Program-made: the position numbers and the translations under genes | The notes under the pieces: generated by a model | The model's database searches: none | Told to the model about the DNA's origin: nothing | The model's input: the letters and a program-made list of their open reading frames with translations, nothing else | DNA from: Alphaproteobacteria bacterium | GTDB lineage: Bacteria; Pseudomonadota; Alphaproteobacteria; Micropepsales; Micropepsaceae | Direction of reading: 5' to 3' | Assembly: GCA_024236055.1 (NCBI GenBank) | Contig: JACKLF010000003.1 | Coordinates: 310,001 to 374,000, forward strand | DNA length: 64,000 nt | Shown here: positions 7,939 through 16,598 of the stretch, piece by piece | Layout: every line of letters starts with the position of its first letter | Position numbering within the stretch: position 1 is the first letter of the stretch

Positions 7939-8487
7939 GTGCTGGTGCCTCGCTCAAAAAATCGCGCGGCCTGCCCCGGAATGGGGGTGGGCGGCGACTT
8001 GCGACCGAGTGCGGCTGGGCCAGCTCAGAACCCGCAGGCCCGCGTGTGACGGGCCGGAGGGCTGAAGCGCAGCGGAAGACCAAGAGCCGGGGGAGGGGAA
8101 TCACCCGGCCTGCACGGAGCGCAGCGAAGGAAGGCTGGGGAAACCGCCGGCGGATGGTTTCGTCGGGCTGGACCAGTCGCCTACACGGGAGCGCCGCCCA
8201 TCGCCGTTCCGCGGGGAGGCCCTAAAAACAAAGCGGCCCGCCTTGGCGGGCCTCCAAGCCTCTTCCTTGCGAGAGGATCGTGACCCCCTGTGGGCCAAGA
8301 TCCGCGCGCCCGGCAGGGCGGGCGGGGCTTGGGGCGCCTGCGGCGCCTAGAGCCGTCCCCGCAGGGGCTCGCCAGACTTAGATCCTGGGCCTCGGGCTTA
8401 TCCACGTGTTTAGGCCGACGCGCCCAGCCTTTAAATGGATAAAATCCGGCCGTGGTCCTACTCTAACCCCGGATATTTGGGATTCGG
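7939..8487. other. Divergent intergenic region between ardC and the defence cargo
   Basis: About 550 bases separate the minus-strand ardC operon from the plus-strand cargo. It contains no credible gene: open frames on both strands are arginine/proline-rich and lack ribosome binding sites. It marks a sharp change in composition, from GC-rich element backbone to AT-richer cargo beginning about 8430. A hairpin with a T-tract on the minus strand lies at 8224-8252, inside what would be the ardC leader. The region must hold the promoters of both operons. Confidence 0.5.
8224..8252 (-). terminator. Terminator-like hairpin in the ardC leader
   Basis: The minus strand has GGCCCGCC, two bases, GGCGGGCC, then GCTTTGTTTTTAG. 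A perfect GC-rich stem followed by a T-rich run is the shape of an intrinsic terminator. It lies about 290 bases upstream of the ardC start with no minus-strand gene before it, so it may insulate ardC from antisense transcription coming from the cargo side, or act as an attenuator. Confidence 0.5.
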
Positions 8488-9684
8488 GTGGTGCGCTCGG
8501 TATGTATTCTTTCATGTTGCGAGGAAAAGCGCCCAGCCGCAACCTGGGCCGAAAATCTGTATATTTCCGAGTCATTTCTCCTATCGAGACGCTACGCAGA
8601 AACGCATTTTGATAAATGGTTCGTGCTTTCGGCCAAATACGGCCTGCTGAAGCCAGGAGATTTAGCCGAGCCGTACGATAGACAGATTAGCGAACTATCT
8701 CACGTGGAACGCCAAGCGTTGGTTGCCAGCATTGCAGATGGAAAATCCAAGATCGGGCCGAACGAAGGGGCAGAATTCACTTCTTTTTGTGCTTCAGAAT
8801 ACAATCGGGTGCTGGAGATGGCCAAAATTCACGCAGAGAGCTCGCCGATCGCAAAGATGTCTCGGCCCGAGAAACACGCAGAGCTCAAAAAATTTACCGA
8901 TCCAAATGGCACTGAGGTAGATCTTGAAAACGTATACAGCATTCTTCAGCGCATCATTGACGCACGCGGCCTAATTCCATTTCGTGAGGCCGTTCGCCAA
9001 GAAATGCCGATGGCAGGGCTATATCTTTTCTTCGATACACACGAACCTCGGCTACGCGATATTCGCCAACTAAGGGTGGTGCGGGTGGGCACTCACGGCG
9101 TAGCAAGTGGCTCGAAAGCCAGTTTGCGTGACCGGATGCGCACTCATTATGGAACCGCTAAAGGTGGTGGCAACCATCGCAGTTCTGTGTTTCGGCTTCA
9201 CGTTGGGCGCGCCCTGATTGAGAAAGGGTTGGTCGAACCGGTGAAGAGCTGGGGAACTTCTGAACTGCCCCAAAATCAGAAGTGGCTAAAAATGGAAGGC
9301 GCACTCGAGGGACACGTGTCCGAGTATATCGGTAATCTAAGCGTTGTGTTGCTCGGTGTTCCTGGCGATTCAGCGAAAGATAATGACAGAGCTTATCTCG
9401 AGCAAAATCTCATTGCCCTGTTGTCGAACGCGTTTCATCCGTTGGATCCACCGAGCCACCAATGGCTCGGGCGATATTCGGACAAGGCGGAGATTCGGAA
9501 GAGTGGGTTGTGGAACGTCAATCACACCTCACAAACCTATCATCAGCAGTTTGCAAACATGTTGGAGTATTACGTTCGCCTGACACTGGGCGAGCGTACC
9601 GGTAACAAACCCGTCGCTCCGTCCGACTGGCTCGCCTCTGTCCGCGATGACGTGCGCCAGCTCAGGTTATTTTCCGAACCATGA
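8488..9684 (+). CDS. DUF6884-like domain fused to a GIY-YIG nuclease-like domain
   Basis: A 398-residue protein starting at tandem GTG codons (8488/8491). Residues 5-75 resemble DUF6884/YaaA-type domains: VCILSCCEEKRPA, LYISESFLLSRRYAE, then WFVLSAKYGLLKPGDLAEPYD. Residues 177-245 read as a divergent GIY-YIG fold: GLYLFFD in place of GIY, VVRVGTHG in place of YIG, LRDRMRTHYG with the conserved Arg, and a GGGNHRSSVFRLHVG block. Residues 280-390 add a helical tail including YLEQNLIALLS. GIY-YIG enzymes are nucleases; whether this one cuts is unproven. The stop overlaps the next start (ATGA). Low GC compared with the backbone marks it as acquired cargo. Confidence 0.72.
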   Translation: MVRSVCILSCCEEKRPAATWAENLYISESFLLSRRYAETHFDKWFVLSAKYGLLKPGDLAEPYDRQISELSHVERQALVASIADGKSKIGPNEGAEFTSFCASEYNRVLEMAKIHAESSPIAKMSRPEKHAELKKFTDPNGTEVDLENVYSILQRIIDARGLIPFREAVRQEMPMAGLYLFFDTHEPRLRDIRQLRVVRVGTHGVASGSKASLRDRMRTHYGTAKGGGNHRSSVFRLHVGRALIEKGLVEPVKSWGTSELPQNQKWLKMEGALEGHVSEYIGNLSVVLLGVPGDSAKDNDRAYLEQNLIALLSNAFHPLDPPSHQWLGRYSDKAEIRKSGLWNVNHTSQTYHQQFANMLEYYVRLTLGERTGNKPVAPSDWLASVRDDVRQLRLFSEP

Positions 9685-11360
9685 CACTCTTATCGACAGA
9701 AGAGAGCCTTCTCCGGCGTCATCTTAAAGCGATTTGTCACCTGAATTTCGCCGTCAAACGAGACGGGCAGCTCGGATTTATTCTAGGCGCGGGCGTCAGC
9801 CGTGGTCTCAAAATACCCGACTGGTATGCCTTGCTGGAGGCTATGGAAGCAAACTTGGCATATAAGCCCAGCGGTAAAGATGGGCCGCAAAGCTACCGCG
9901 GTGAGCAACTGTTCCAGTTTTATCGCAAAAAGCGGATTGCGGAATTTGTCATTGCGGACCGTGAGGTGCGCGACGCCGCAATAAATACCGGATGGCGACG
10001 AATGGTGTCAAAGCACCTATATCGCGAATATATCAAGGCGGATGGAAAGGTTGATCTAGCCGCATTCCAAGCCGCGATTGAGGGGCACGCCTATTTGCGC
10101 GAGCTGGCGCGTATTGCGATTGATCTGGAGTTGGTCATAACGCACAATTTTGACAATGCGCTTGAGATGGCGGTGGCTGCCACGCCAAGTTCAAAAGCAG
10201 CAAACCGTAGGTCAAATTCCTTTTGGAAGCCGGACCCGTTTCTGCGACCGGAAATGCTCAATATTTACCACCCGAATGGGTATACTCCTACTGAGGGAGT
10301 TAAGGGCAGCGACAGTATTGTTCTGACGGAGGCCAACTTCGCTGACCATCTGGCCAATACCAACAACGCAGAAGCCAACTTTCTGTTGGGCCACTTGTCG
10401 AATAAGACTTGGCTACTGATCGGCCACTCCCTTGCAGACGGCACCTTGAAGAACGCTCTCAGGCTTCACGCGAGCAGGCGCCCCGGTCACATCAGTTATT
10501 TTGTTCATTTCGTCGAGGGCGGCGAAGATGACCTGTCAGTAGAGCAGCGCGATGCCATCCGGGAAGCAAATTTTACCACCTATAACTTGTATACGTTCTT
10601 TCTCAATGCGGAAGAGATAAGCGCTCTGCTTCGGTTAATACATAAACCTGCGGCCGACCTTAAGGCCGATATTACCTCGTGTTCACTCGAGCCGCGGTTC
10701 GTCTACTATATTTGCGGCGCCGTATCCTCTGGGAAGTCGACAATTCTAAGCCACCTTCGCAGTATCGCGACCGTTGAGGAATGGCCGGACCGGATGCCGG
10801 CGGCCATGAATAAGCTCTCGGTGGACGCTACGCCTGGTGAAAAGAAGGAGATTGATACCAATCTTGACGACGCGATTTGGAAAAAGAATGAGGAGATCAA
10901 CGACACAAAGGTAGGCTTGGTCGCCGTTGATCGGGCTCCGTTGGATTTCATCGCTTTCCCGGACAAAGATGGCGATGCGCCGGAAGTGACCGCAAAAAAT
11001 CGATATGAAAAGGTGCTCAAGCGATTCATTAGCGCTGATTTCGCTAACCTTTGCCCTGGGCAGGTGATTTTCATTCAGACCAAGCCGGAGACCTTACTGG
11101 AGCGGCAAATTCAGAGAGGCCGTCCTTCATCGGACGCGGACCTGTTGTCGGGAAAAGCGCTCGATGCGCTGAAATACCAGCAAGACGTCATGTGTGAAAT
11201 TTATGAGCCAGCTATTGCGGACAAAAGCACAGCGCGGGGCGATTGTTGCTCCATTGCCACCTGTGTGCAAGACGTCATTCGTATTATTTATTTTGGGACG
11301 CATGTTCCGTTCAACTTCAAATCGAGGTTAAACGACTTCCTCGGAAGCGCGCCGAAATGA
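9681..11360 (+). CDS. SIR2-domain protein fused to a P-loop kinase-like domain
   Basis: A 559-residue two-domain protein. The N-terminal half is SIR2-like: ILGAGVSRGLKIPDW at 34-48 binds NAD, VITHNFDNALE at 152-162 supplies the catalytic-type Asn156, IYHPNGY at 195-201 has a His in the place of the SIR2 catalytic His, and LLIGHSLADGTL at 245-256 closes the fold. The C-terminal half has a Walker A (CGAVSSGKST, 345-354) and a VDRAPLDFIAF box at 416-426, resembling deoxynucleoside/nucleotide kinases. It overlaps both neighbours by ATGA, so the three proteins are made together. SIR2 domains in defence proteins deplete NAD; that role, and any nucleotide substrate of the kinase domain, are inferences. 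Confidence 0.8.
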   Translation: MTLLSTEESLLRRHLKAICHLNFAVKRDGQLGFILGAGVSRGLKIPDWYALLEAMEANLAYKPSGKDGPQSYRGEQLFQFYRKKRIAEFVIADREVRDAAINTGWRRMVSKHLYREYIKADGKVDLAAFQAAIEGHAYLRELARIAIDLELVITHNFDNALEMAVAATPSSKAANRRSNSFWKPDPFLRPEMLNIYHPNGYTPTEGVKGSDSIVLTEANFADHLANTNNAEANFLLGHLSNKTWLLIGHSLADGTLKNALRLHASRRPGHISYFVHFVEGGEDDLSVEQRDAIREANFTTYNLYTFFLNAEEISALLRLIHKPAADLKADITSCSLEPRFVYYICGAVSSGKSTILSHLRSIATVEEWPDRMPAAMNKLSVDATPGEKKEIDTNLDDAIWKKNEEINDTKVGLVAVDRAPLDFIAFPDKDGDAPEVTAKNRYEKVLKRFISADFANLCPGQVIFIQTKPETLLERQIQRGRPSSDADLLSGKALDALKYQQDVMCEIYEPAIADKSTARGDCCSIATCVQDVIRIIYFGTHVPFNFKSRLNDFLGSAPK

Positions 11361-11818
11361 CTCGACCCCTTATTTACATTGCCGCGCCACTGTTTTCGGA
11401 CGCTGAAAAGAGCGCCAATGAAGCGATGTCGTCAATTTTGGAACGTTATTGCGAAACCTTCTTGCCCCAACGGGACGGGTATCTCATTCCTAGCTTGATC
11501 GAGCGAGGAATGAGCGTGGCCGATGCCTATAGTTACGTCTTTAAGAAAGACGTCGAAGCAATCCAGCGTTGCGATGCGGTAATTATCAACCTGGATGGCC
11601 GGGCCGTGGACGAGGGGGCAGCATTCGAGTTGGGGGTCGGGTTCGCAGCCGGAAAATTGTGTGTTGGCTATCGAACGGATGTACGCGTTTTGCTGCCGTG
11701 GGGCCAGAACCCTATGATAACCGGCCCTCTCCAAGCGGTACTGGGATCTCCGGTTGAATTGGAGGGTTGGGTAATCGCCTTCGCGAGTTGCTGCGCTCTG
11801 GGGAAAGCGAGAGCGTAG
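11357..11818 (+). CDS. Nucleoside 2-deoxyribosyltransferase-like protein
   Basis: A 153-residue protein. It starts at the ATG sharing ATGA with the preceding stop. It has the nucleoside deoxyribosyltransferase (NDT) hallmarks: YIAAPLF at 7-13, a central KKDVEAIQRCDAVIINLDG ending at 81, and DEGAAFELGVGFAAGK at 85-100, where Glu91 is in the place of the NDT nucleophile and Asp85 of the partner acid. NDTs cleave or swap the glycosidic bond of deoxynucleosides. Related domains occur in nucleotide-signalling and phage-defence loci. Coupling to a SIR2-kinase protein suggests the pair acts on the same nucleotide pool. A 105-base gap follows before the Argonaute pair. Confidence 0.82.
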   Translation: MTRPLIYIAAPLFSDAEKSANEAMSSILERYCETFLPQRDGYLIPSLIERGMSVADAYSYVFKKDVEAIQRCDAVIINLDGRAVDEGAAFELGVGFAAGKLCVGYRTDVRVLLPWGQNPMITGPLQAVLGSPVELEGWVIAFASCCALGKARA

Positions 11819-11923
11819 AATTTCCCAGGTAAATCGGGCGATTGCCGGGTTATTCACACGTCCAGTGCGAGCTTTCCGGAATTTGTGCTTGTTTTGTTCA
11901 GGGGAATCTGCCTAGCGTCGGGG

Positions 11924-14476
11924 ATGCTGCACCGAGACAGTGTCGCGCTTATTTCCTCTTTACTGAGGCCCGCCAATGACGCGCGGCCAACCTTTTTGTT
12001 GGGCGCTGGTTGTTCCTTCTCTTCCGGAATTCCATTGGCTGCCGAAAGCGTTCGGCGCCTGGCGAAACAGGTTTATGCCGACCAGGTCTTGGGCGGTAAG
12101 ACGCTTCCTGAGCAGATCAAGACGTCGGAATGGATGACATGGCTGCGTGACCAGGAATGGTTTATTCGTGGCGATCAACAACTGGCTGAAAATTTTCCGC
12201 TCGTTATTGAGCACCAATTGAAGCCTGAGGGTTATCGGCGTCGTGCTCTGTTGGATCTTGTCGCGCTACGTGGCGAGATCGGCCTGGGATACCGCAGTTT
12301 GGCGGAATTGGTCTTCCGCGGTTTGGCCGGAACGATCCTAACCACAAACTTCGACATCGGGCTATCGAAAGCTCTTAACGATAAGCAGCCGCATATCCGC
12401 CATGTGGGAGAGGTGAATCGATCCCCGAATGACTTCAATGAATTCAATCTGTTTTCTCGCGCTCAAATTGTCTGGCTTCATGGGAAGGCCGAGCAATATA
12501 CCGACCGCAATCTCATCAGCGAAACGCGCACGTTAGATCCGGGGCTCGTTCAACTCCTCTCGCCCCTTCTAGAGTCCACACCTCTCATCGTGATTGGCTA
12601 TCGTGGCGCGGAAGCTTCAATCATGGAGTCGCTTCTTGGAACATCAGGAGGTCTTCGATTCCGCCAAGGGATATATTGGTGCGCGCGCGCCGGCGATCCT
12701 GTCCATCCAGACGTTAAAGCGCTCGCGGAGCGCGTCGGAAGCAATTTCCAGCTCCTCGATATCGACGGATTTGATGAGCTACTGGATGACCTAAACCTGG
12801 AACTGTCCGGCATACAACGGTTTGCATCGGCCGCGACTTCAGAGGTAAAGCAATTTGACGATCAACCTGTAATGGACGCGAGTTGGGGCGACATCGACGC
12901 AGATCTGGCACTCGCCACCTTGCGCCAATATAGTCTCAAACTGGAACTCGGCTCGCTCGACTCTCAACAGCTGCGACCGCTGATGCGCAAGCTAGGACTC
13001 CTGGTGGATACGGACCAGGGCGAGAGGCCTAGTGTCGCTTGCGTGTTATTGTTTGGACGCGATATCGGGCGGGATTTTCCTCACAGCATAATTTCCGGCA
13101 CCATCGATGGGAAAAAGCGCAGGGTATTCGGCGGAAATTTGATTTCGCAGTACCGATCAATCCTGGAATGGATCGACGAAGAGAAGATTAACCCCGTCAT
13201 CAAAGTGAAAGGCCGTCGTCAACACGAGACGCGTTCAGCATACGCGGAGCGAGGGCTGGTTGAGCTCTTGGTGAACATGATTGTTCACAGAGACTACGAA
13301 GCGCATAAGCCGTCCGCAATCGATGCTGTTCCCGGCCGCTTCGTACGCTTCATTAATCCTGGCGCCCAATTGGCTGAGGCCAGCGCAAGGCTATGTCTTG
13401 ATGCAGAAGGCACATTCGAGCCGGTCCAAGAATTTAGCGATCTTCGCAATCGCGCCCTATGTGATGTGTTTTTTGGAATGAACGCGATGGAGAGGGCCGG
13501 GACCGGTCTGACGGACGCGCGCGTACTCACAGAGCAGCTGGGAGGGAAAGCTTCTTTTGCATACCCTTCGGGTCAGGAAAACTTCGCTGCAACGCTTTAT
13601 CAGCCCGAGGCCTCCGCCGGATCGAGTACTATCGCTAGGGACATGCGTCCGGTCGGGACATATGTGCTCAATCTTCTGCCATTTGCGTCGACGCCCCCAT
13701 ATCTTGTTCGCATTGAGATCGATGGGGGTTGGGATGCGCTCAATAAGAGCGTTCCGCTGGCCGACGCAGGAACGTTTGTCTTCGAACCAAAGACCGGTGA
13801 TTTGTGGACGCTTTTGCCCGAGGCGCTCGCCAACACGATCTTTGCATCAGTTGCCAAAGGGCGGGCGCAGACCATTCCCTTGGCAGAGGTTGAGGCAGAT
13901 ATTGTTCTCCGCCGAAAATTTTCCTGGGTACTGCGCAAACATTTCGAGCGCCATCTCGGCGGTTTTGAGAGCCGCGGGTTAATCATCGAGACGAAGAAGA
14001 AGGGTCCTCCAGCGAAACGGGCATATTTCACCCCTCTTAAGGGGGGCAATCGACCCATCGTTTACGACACCCCAAGTCGTACTGGCATTCGGCGAGAAGT
14101 CGTAAAGAAGCGTGGCGAGGAGCGAAATGTCTGGTTCGAATGCGAGGGCTTTGGATACGAGGTAGTTCGGATCGCAAATATCTGGGGTGTGAGAATCAAA
14201 CCCTTTTATATGTTTACGGGCCGAAACGGCGTCACACCTCTGCCGGGGTATGTGCGTACAAGTAAGGCGACGCGCCGCATTAAATTGGACCGTAACGCGA
14301 ATGTCGAAAGCGATCTGACTTTCTGGGCGCGTTTCTTGTCGCAAGGCGCCCAGACGATCAATATCGGTCAGCATGATGTAGGTGATCTTCTGCTCGAGGG
14401 TATGTTTGTGACCGTCGACGTTCAGGAAGGAGGATTGCTTGGTGACTTTTCCGCTGAAAATCGACGTACTGCCTGA
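11924..14476 (+). CDS. SIR2-APAZ protein with inserted Schlafen/RecG-like ATPase region (SPARSA effector)
   Basis: About 850 residues from the ATG at 11924; a GTG at 11885 would add 13. Three parts are visible. Residues 20-300 are a SIR2 NADase-like domain: FLLGAGCSFSSGIP, ILTTNFDIGL with Asn142, VWLHGK with His186 and VIGYRG. Residues 320-580 match the AlbA_2-adjacent plus HATPase_c_4 region of Schlafen/RecG-like regulators: RPSVACVLLFGRD, ELLVNMIVHRDYEAHKPSA, FINPG and MERAGTGLTDAR. Residues about 590-850 are APAZ, with KRAYFTPLKGG and WGVRIKPFYMFTGRNG. APAZ proteins pair with short Argonautes, replacing their missing N and PAZ domains. Once guide-loaded Argonaute finds invading DNA, the SIR2 part destroys NAD. 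The extra ATPase region makes it longer than simple SIR2-APAZ proteins. Confidence 0.83.
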   Translation: MLHRDSVALISSLLRPANDARPTFLLGAGCSFSSGIPLAAESVRRLAKQVYADQVLGGKTLPEQIKTSEWMTWLRDQEWFIRGDQQLAENFPLVIEHQLKPEGYRRRALLDLVALRGEIGLGYRSLAELVFRGLAGTILTTNFDIGLSKALNDKQPHIRHVGEVNRSPNDFNEFNLFSRAQIVWLHGKAEQYTDRNLISETRTLDPGLVQLLSPLLESTPLIVIGYRGAEASIMESLLGTSGGLRFRQGIYWCARAGDPVHPDVKALAERVGSNFQLLDIDGFDELLDDLNLELSGIQRFASAATSEVKQFDDQPVMDASWGDIDADLALATLRQYSLKLELGSLDSQQLRPLMRKLGLLVDTDQGERPSVACVLLFGRDIGRDFPHSIISGTIDGKKRRVFGGNLISQYRSILEWIDEEKINPVIKVKGRRQHETRSAYAERGLVELLVNMIVHRDYEAHKPSAIDAVPGRFVRFINPGAQLAEASARLCLDAEGTFEPVQEFSDLRNRALCDVFFGMNAMERAGTGLTDARVLTEQLGGKASFAYPSGQENFAATLYQPEASAGSSTIARDMRPVGTYVLNLLPFASTPPYLVRIEIDGGWDALNKSVPLADAGTFVFEPKTGDLWTLLPEALANTIFASVAKGRAQTIPLAEVEADIVLRRKFSWVLRKHFERHLGGFESRGLIIETKKKGPPAKRAYFTPLKGGNRPIVYDTPSRTGIRREVVKKRGEERNVWFECEGFGYEVVRIANIWGVRIKPFYMFTGRNGVTPLPGYVRTSKATRRIKLDRNANVESDLTFWARFLSQGAQTINIGQHDVGDLLLEGMFVTVDVQEGGLLGDFSAENRRTA

Positions 14477-15938
14477 GCCCGAGGTCGAATTTTCGAACGG
14501 TGCTCGAGACGTGGACCCGAGGCGCGGGCTCGCGGCAAATGGTCCAGTCGATAATCGTGGCACGCGAAAAATTCGTGTTGGTTTGGTTGGTCTGCCTGAA
14601 GACGTTAAAGCCGCGCGGGCTTGGCTCGGTCGTTTGCGCGACTTTAGTCCTGCCTATGAGGGCAACTCGAACCGCTTCCGCAATTGGCCCGGTTTAGAGG
14701 GCGCTTTTAATTGCGAGCTGGTGATTGATGACCAGTTCATTCGCCCGCTGGAATCGTCGGTCTATAATGCATTATTTAGGGACGCGATGGTCGGCAGAGC
14801 GTTTGACGAATTGGTTGATCTCTTTGATGGCAAGATTACCAGTTTGTTCGGAGATGATGGTCCTGATTGTATAGTGGTTTGCATTCAGCCGGAGCTCGGG
14901 GACTTGCGTGTTGCGAATCCCGGTCTTTCGTTGGCGGAGAGACGTGCTCTCGAAGTGTTGAGGGCCGAAGAAGAGAGCGATCAGTTGTCGCTGTTTCAGC
15001 CATCTCCGGACGAGCTCAAAGCGGCGGAGGCTCTTTATACCATGGCCGACGATTTGCTGTTTCGGACTTTTTATCGCGCGCTCAAGGCGCGGGCAATGAC
15101 GCATGAAGAGGCGGTGCCTCTGCAATTTTTGCGGCGAGAGACTATAGATCGCGCGGACGATAAGGGGCAAAGCTTTGCGACTCGTGCATGGCATATTTCT
15201 ACTTCCATCTATTATAAAGCCCGTGGCATTCCGTGGCGGCCAACGGACCTTCCACACAATGTTTGTTTTGTGGGAATTTCGTTTCATCACATGAAAAAAC
15301 GCAGTGGCCACCTTGTCTATGCGAGCGTCGCTCAAGCATATGCGCGGGACGTTGAGCCATTTGCATTGAAGGGCACAAGTGTCGATCACGAACAGCGGCG
15401 TGACCGGCAACCGTATCTCAACGCCAGCCAGGCGAAGAGCTTGCTTGATGATGTTATTCAGCAGTTTCGGAACCGAGCCGGCATTTCGCCAGACCGCATC
15501 GTTATCCATAAGACCACGACCTATCAGCCCGAGGAAATCGAGGGGTTCAGTGCGGCGATCAAAGACAAGGTTGCGTTGATTGATTTCGTCTGGATGCGCC
15601 CCACTGCGTTCCGCATGGTCAGGAAGGGATTTCAGGAGCCTTGGCGGGGTACTTTATGCACGCTCGACAAAGATTCATATTTGTTCACCGGTGGTTTTGT
15701 TCCTTGGTGGAACGAGTACCCTGGAATGCATATTCCGGCGCCAATCGAGCTTGGGAGTGCGAACGATAGTGACATCAAAGAGAGATCGAAGGAGATATCT
15801 CTTACCACAGATGAACTGGAATTCGTGACGGTATTACCGGTTCCCGTTACTCTTCTATTCGCTCGGCGGGTAGGCGAGTTGATGTGTGAGCTATCCGATA
15901 ATTTGGCGCCGAAGCCATCCTATCGGTTTTATATTTAG
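14442..15938 (+). CDS. Short prokaryotic Argonaute (MID-PIWI), catalytically inactive
   Basis: A 498-residue short pAgo. I start it at GTG 14442 because AAGGAGG ends seven bases before it; a TTG at 14439 is the alternative. It overlaps the SIR2-APAZ gene by 35 bases. Only MID and PIWI domains are present. PIWI landmarks are YYKARGIPWRP, VCFVGISFHHM at about 275, RIVIHKTTTYQPEEIEGF at about 350-370, FVWMRPTAFRMVR, LFTGGFVPWW and the terminal LAPKPSYRFYI. The first catalytic Asp of active Argonautes (GxD) is Ser here (GIS), so the protein should bind but not cut. Together with SIR2-APAZ it forms a SPARSA-type guide-directed sensor of invading plasmid or phage DNA. Confidence 0.88.
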   Translation: MTFPLKIDVLPEPEVEFSNGARDVDPRRGLAANGPVDNRGTRKIRVGLVGLPEDVKAARAWLGRLRDFSPAYEGNSNRFRNWPGLEGAFNCELVIDDQFIRPLESSVYNALFRDAMVGRAFDELVDLFDGKITSLFGDDGPDCIVVCIQPELGDLRVANPGLSLAERRALEVLRAEEESDQLSLFQPSPDELKAAEALYTMADDLLFRTFYRALKARAMTHEEAVPLQFLRRETIDRADDKGQSFATRAWHISTSIYYKARGIPWRPTDLPHNVCFVGISFHHMKKRSGHLVYASVAQAYARDVEPFALKGTSVDHEQRRDRQPYLNASQAKSLLDDVIQQFRNRAGISPDRIVIHKTTTYQPEEIEGFSAAIKDKVALIDFVWMRPTAFRMVRKGFQEPWRGTLCTLDKDSYLFTGGFVPWWNEYPGMHIPAPIELGSANDSDIKERSKEISLTTDELEFVTVLPVPVTLLFARRVGELMCELSDNLAPKPSYRFYI

Positions 15939-16598
15939 GCGTTCGGACGTCCAGCTAAGGCGAGAGTGTAACGGTCTGATCGGCTCCGCCGGCACTGAAA
16001 AGGGGGTTGGAGGAGAATGTGGCGACGGTGGCGGGCCTACGCTGTCTCCTGTGATCACAAAGATTGGTGGTGGAATATCAAGTTGTAGCGCAGGCCCGGA
16101 TCGGCGGTTATCGCTGTGCCACCCCTGGGCACCATTTCTACGATATTCTGCGCTCGATTATTCGAAACCCGCCAGGACTTGCATGATCGTGCAATGCCTG
16201 GCGGTAGGACCACTGGAACGGGTGTGATTAATCAGGTGGGGAGCTGATTGGAGAGCTATCGCAGATCAATAATGGTGTCGCGGCACGCAAACGGCGCGCA
16301 ATCCGATTTAAGTCCCTGAAACTGCTATGAGCCAGATTAAGTGCGATTGAGGCAAGACATCAGGATTTCCGCGTTTTCCTCTTTATAGCACACCGCTGAT
16401 GATGGTAGGTCGAAGGTTCGACGTTTGTGATGCCCGGCGAACACTCATTGCGCGGCGGTTTCGTCACGTGGCTGTTGTTGTCGCCGCCATTCCGATGTGA
16501 TGAATGATCCAAATTTTCGCATTCCATCGCAACGTCGGATGAGAACGGATATGAAAGAAAAGACGAACAAACGTGTGTGCAAACCCTGCACACGACTT
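15939..16598. other. Element end: about 660 bases without a gene
   Basis: Between the Argonaute stop and the dusA remnant I see no credible gene; short open frames lack ribosome binding sites and family features. The composition is AT-richer than the chromosome to the right. It holds the inverted repeat at 16170-16203 and should include the sequences needed at the right attachment end of the element. Confidence 0.5.
16170..16203. repeat. Interrupted inverted repeat near the element end
   Basis: CGCCAGG at 16170-16176 pairs with CCTGGCG at 16197-16203, and inside it TTGCA pairs with TGCAA around TGATCG; a two-base mismatch separates the two pairings. This may be a recombinase, relaxase or regulator binding site. 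It has no T-tract, so it is not an intrinsic terminator of the Argonaute operon. Confidence 0.55.

Noticed and set aside
8181..8405. A 74-residue arginine/proline-rich minus-strand frame
   Set aside because: It contains the terminator-like hairpin and has no start signal; composition is that of random high-GC sequence.
14442..15938. An active Argonaute nuclease
   Set aside because: The first catalytic Asp is replaced by Ser (GIS instead of GxD), as in other short Argonautes.
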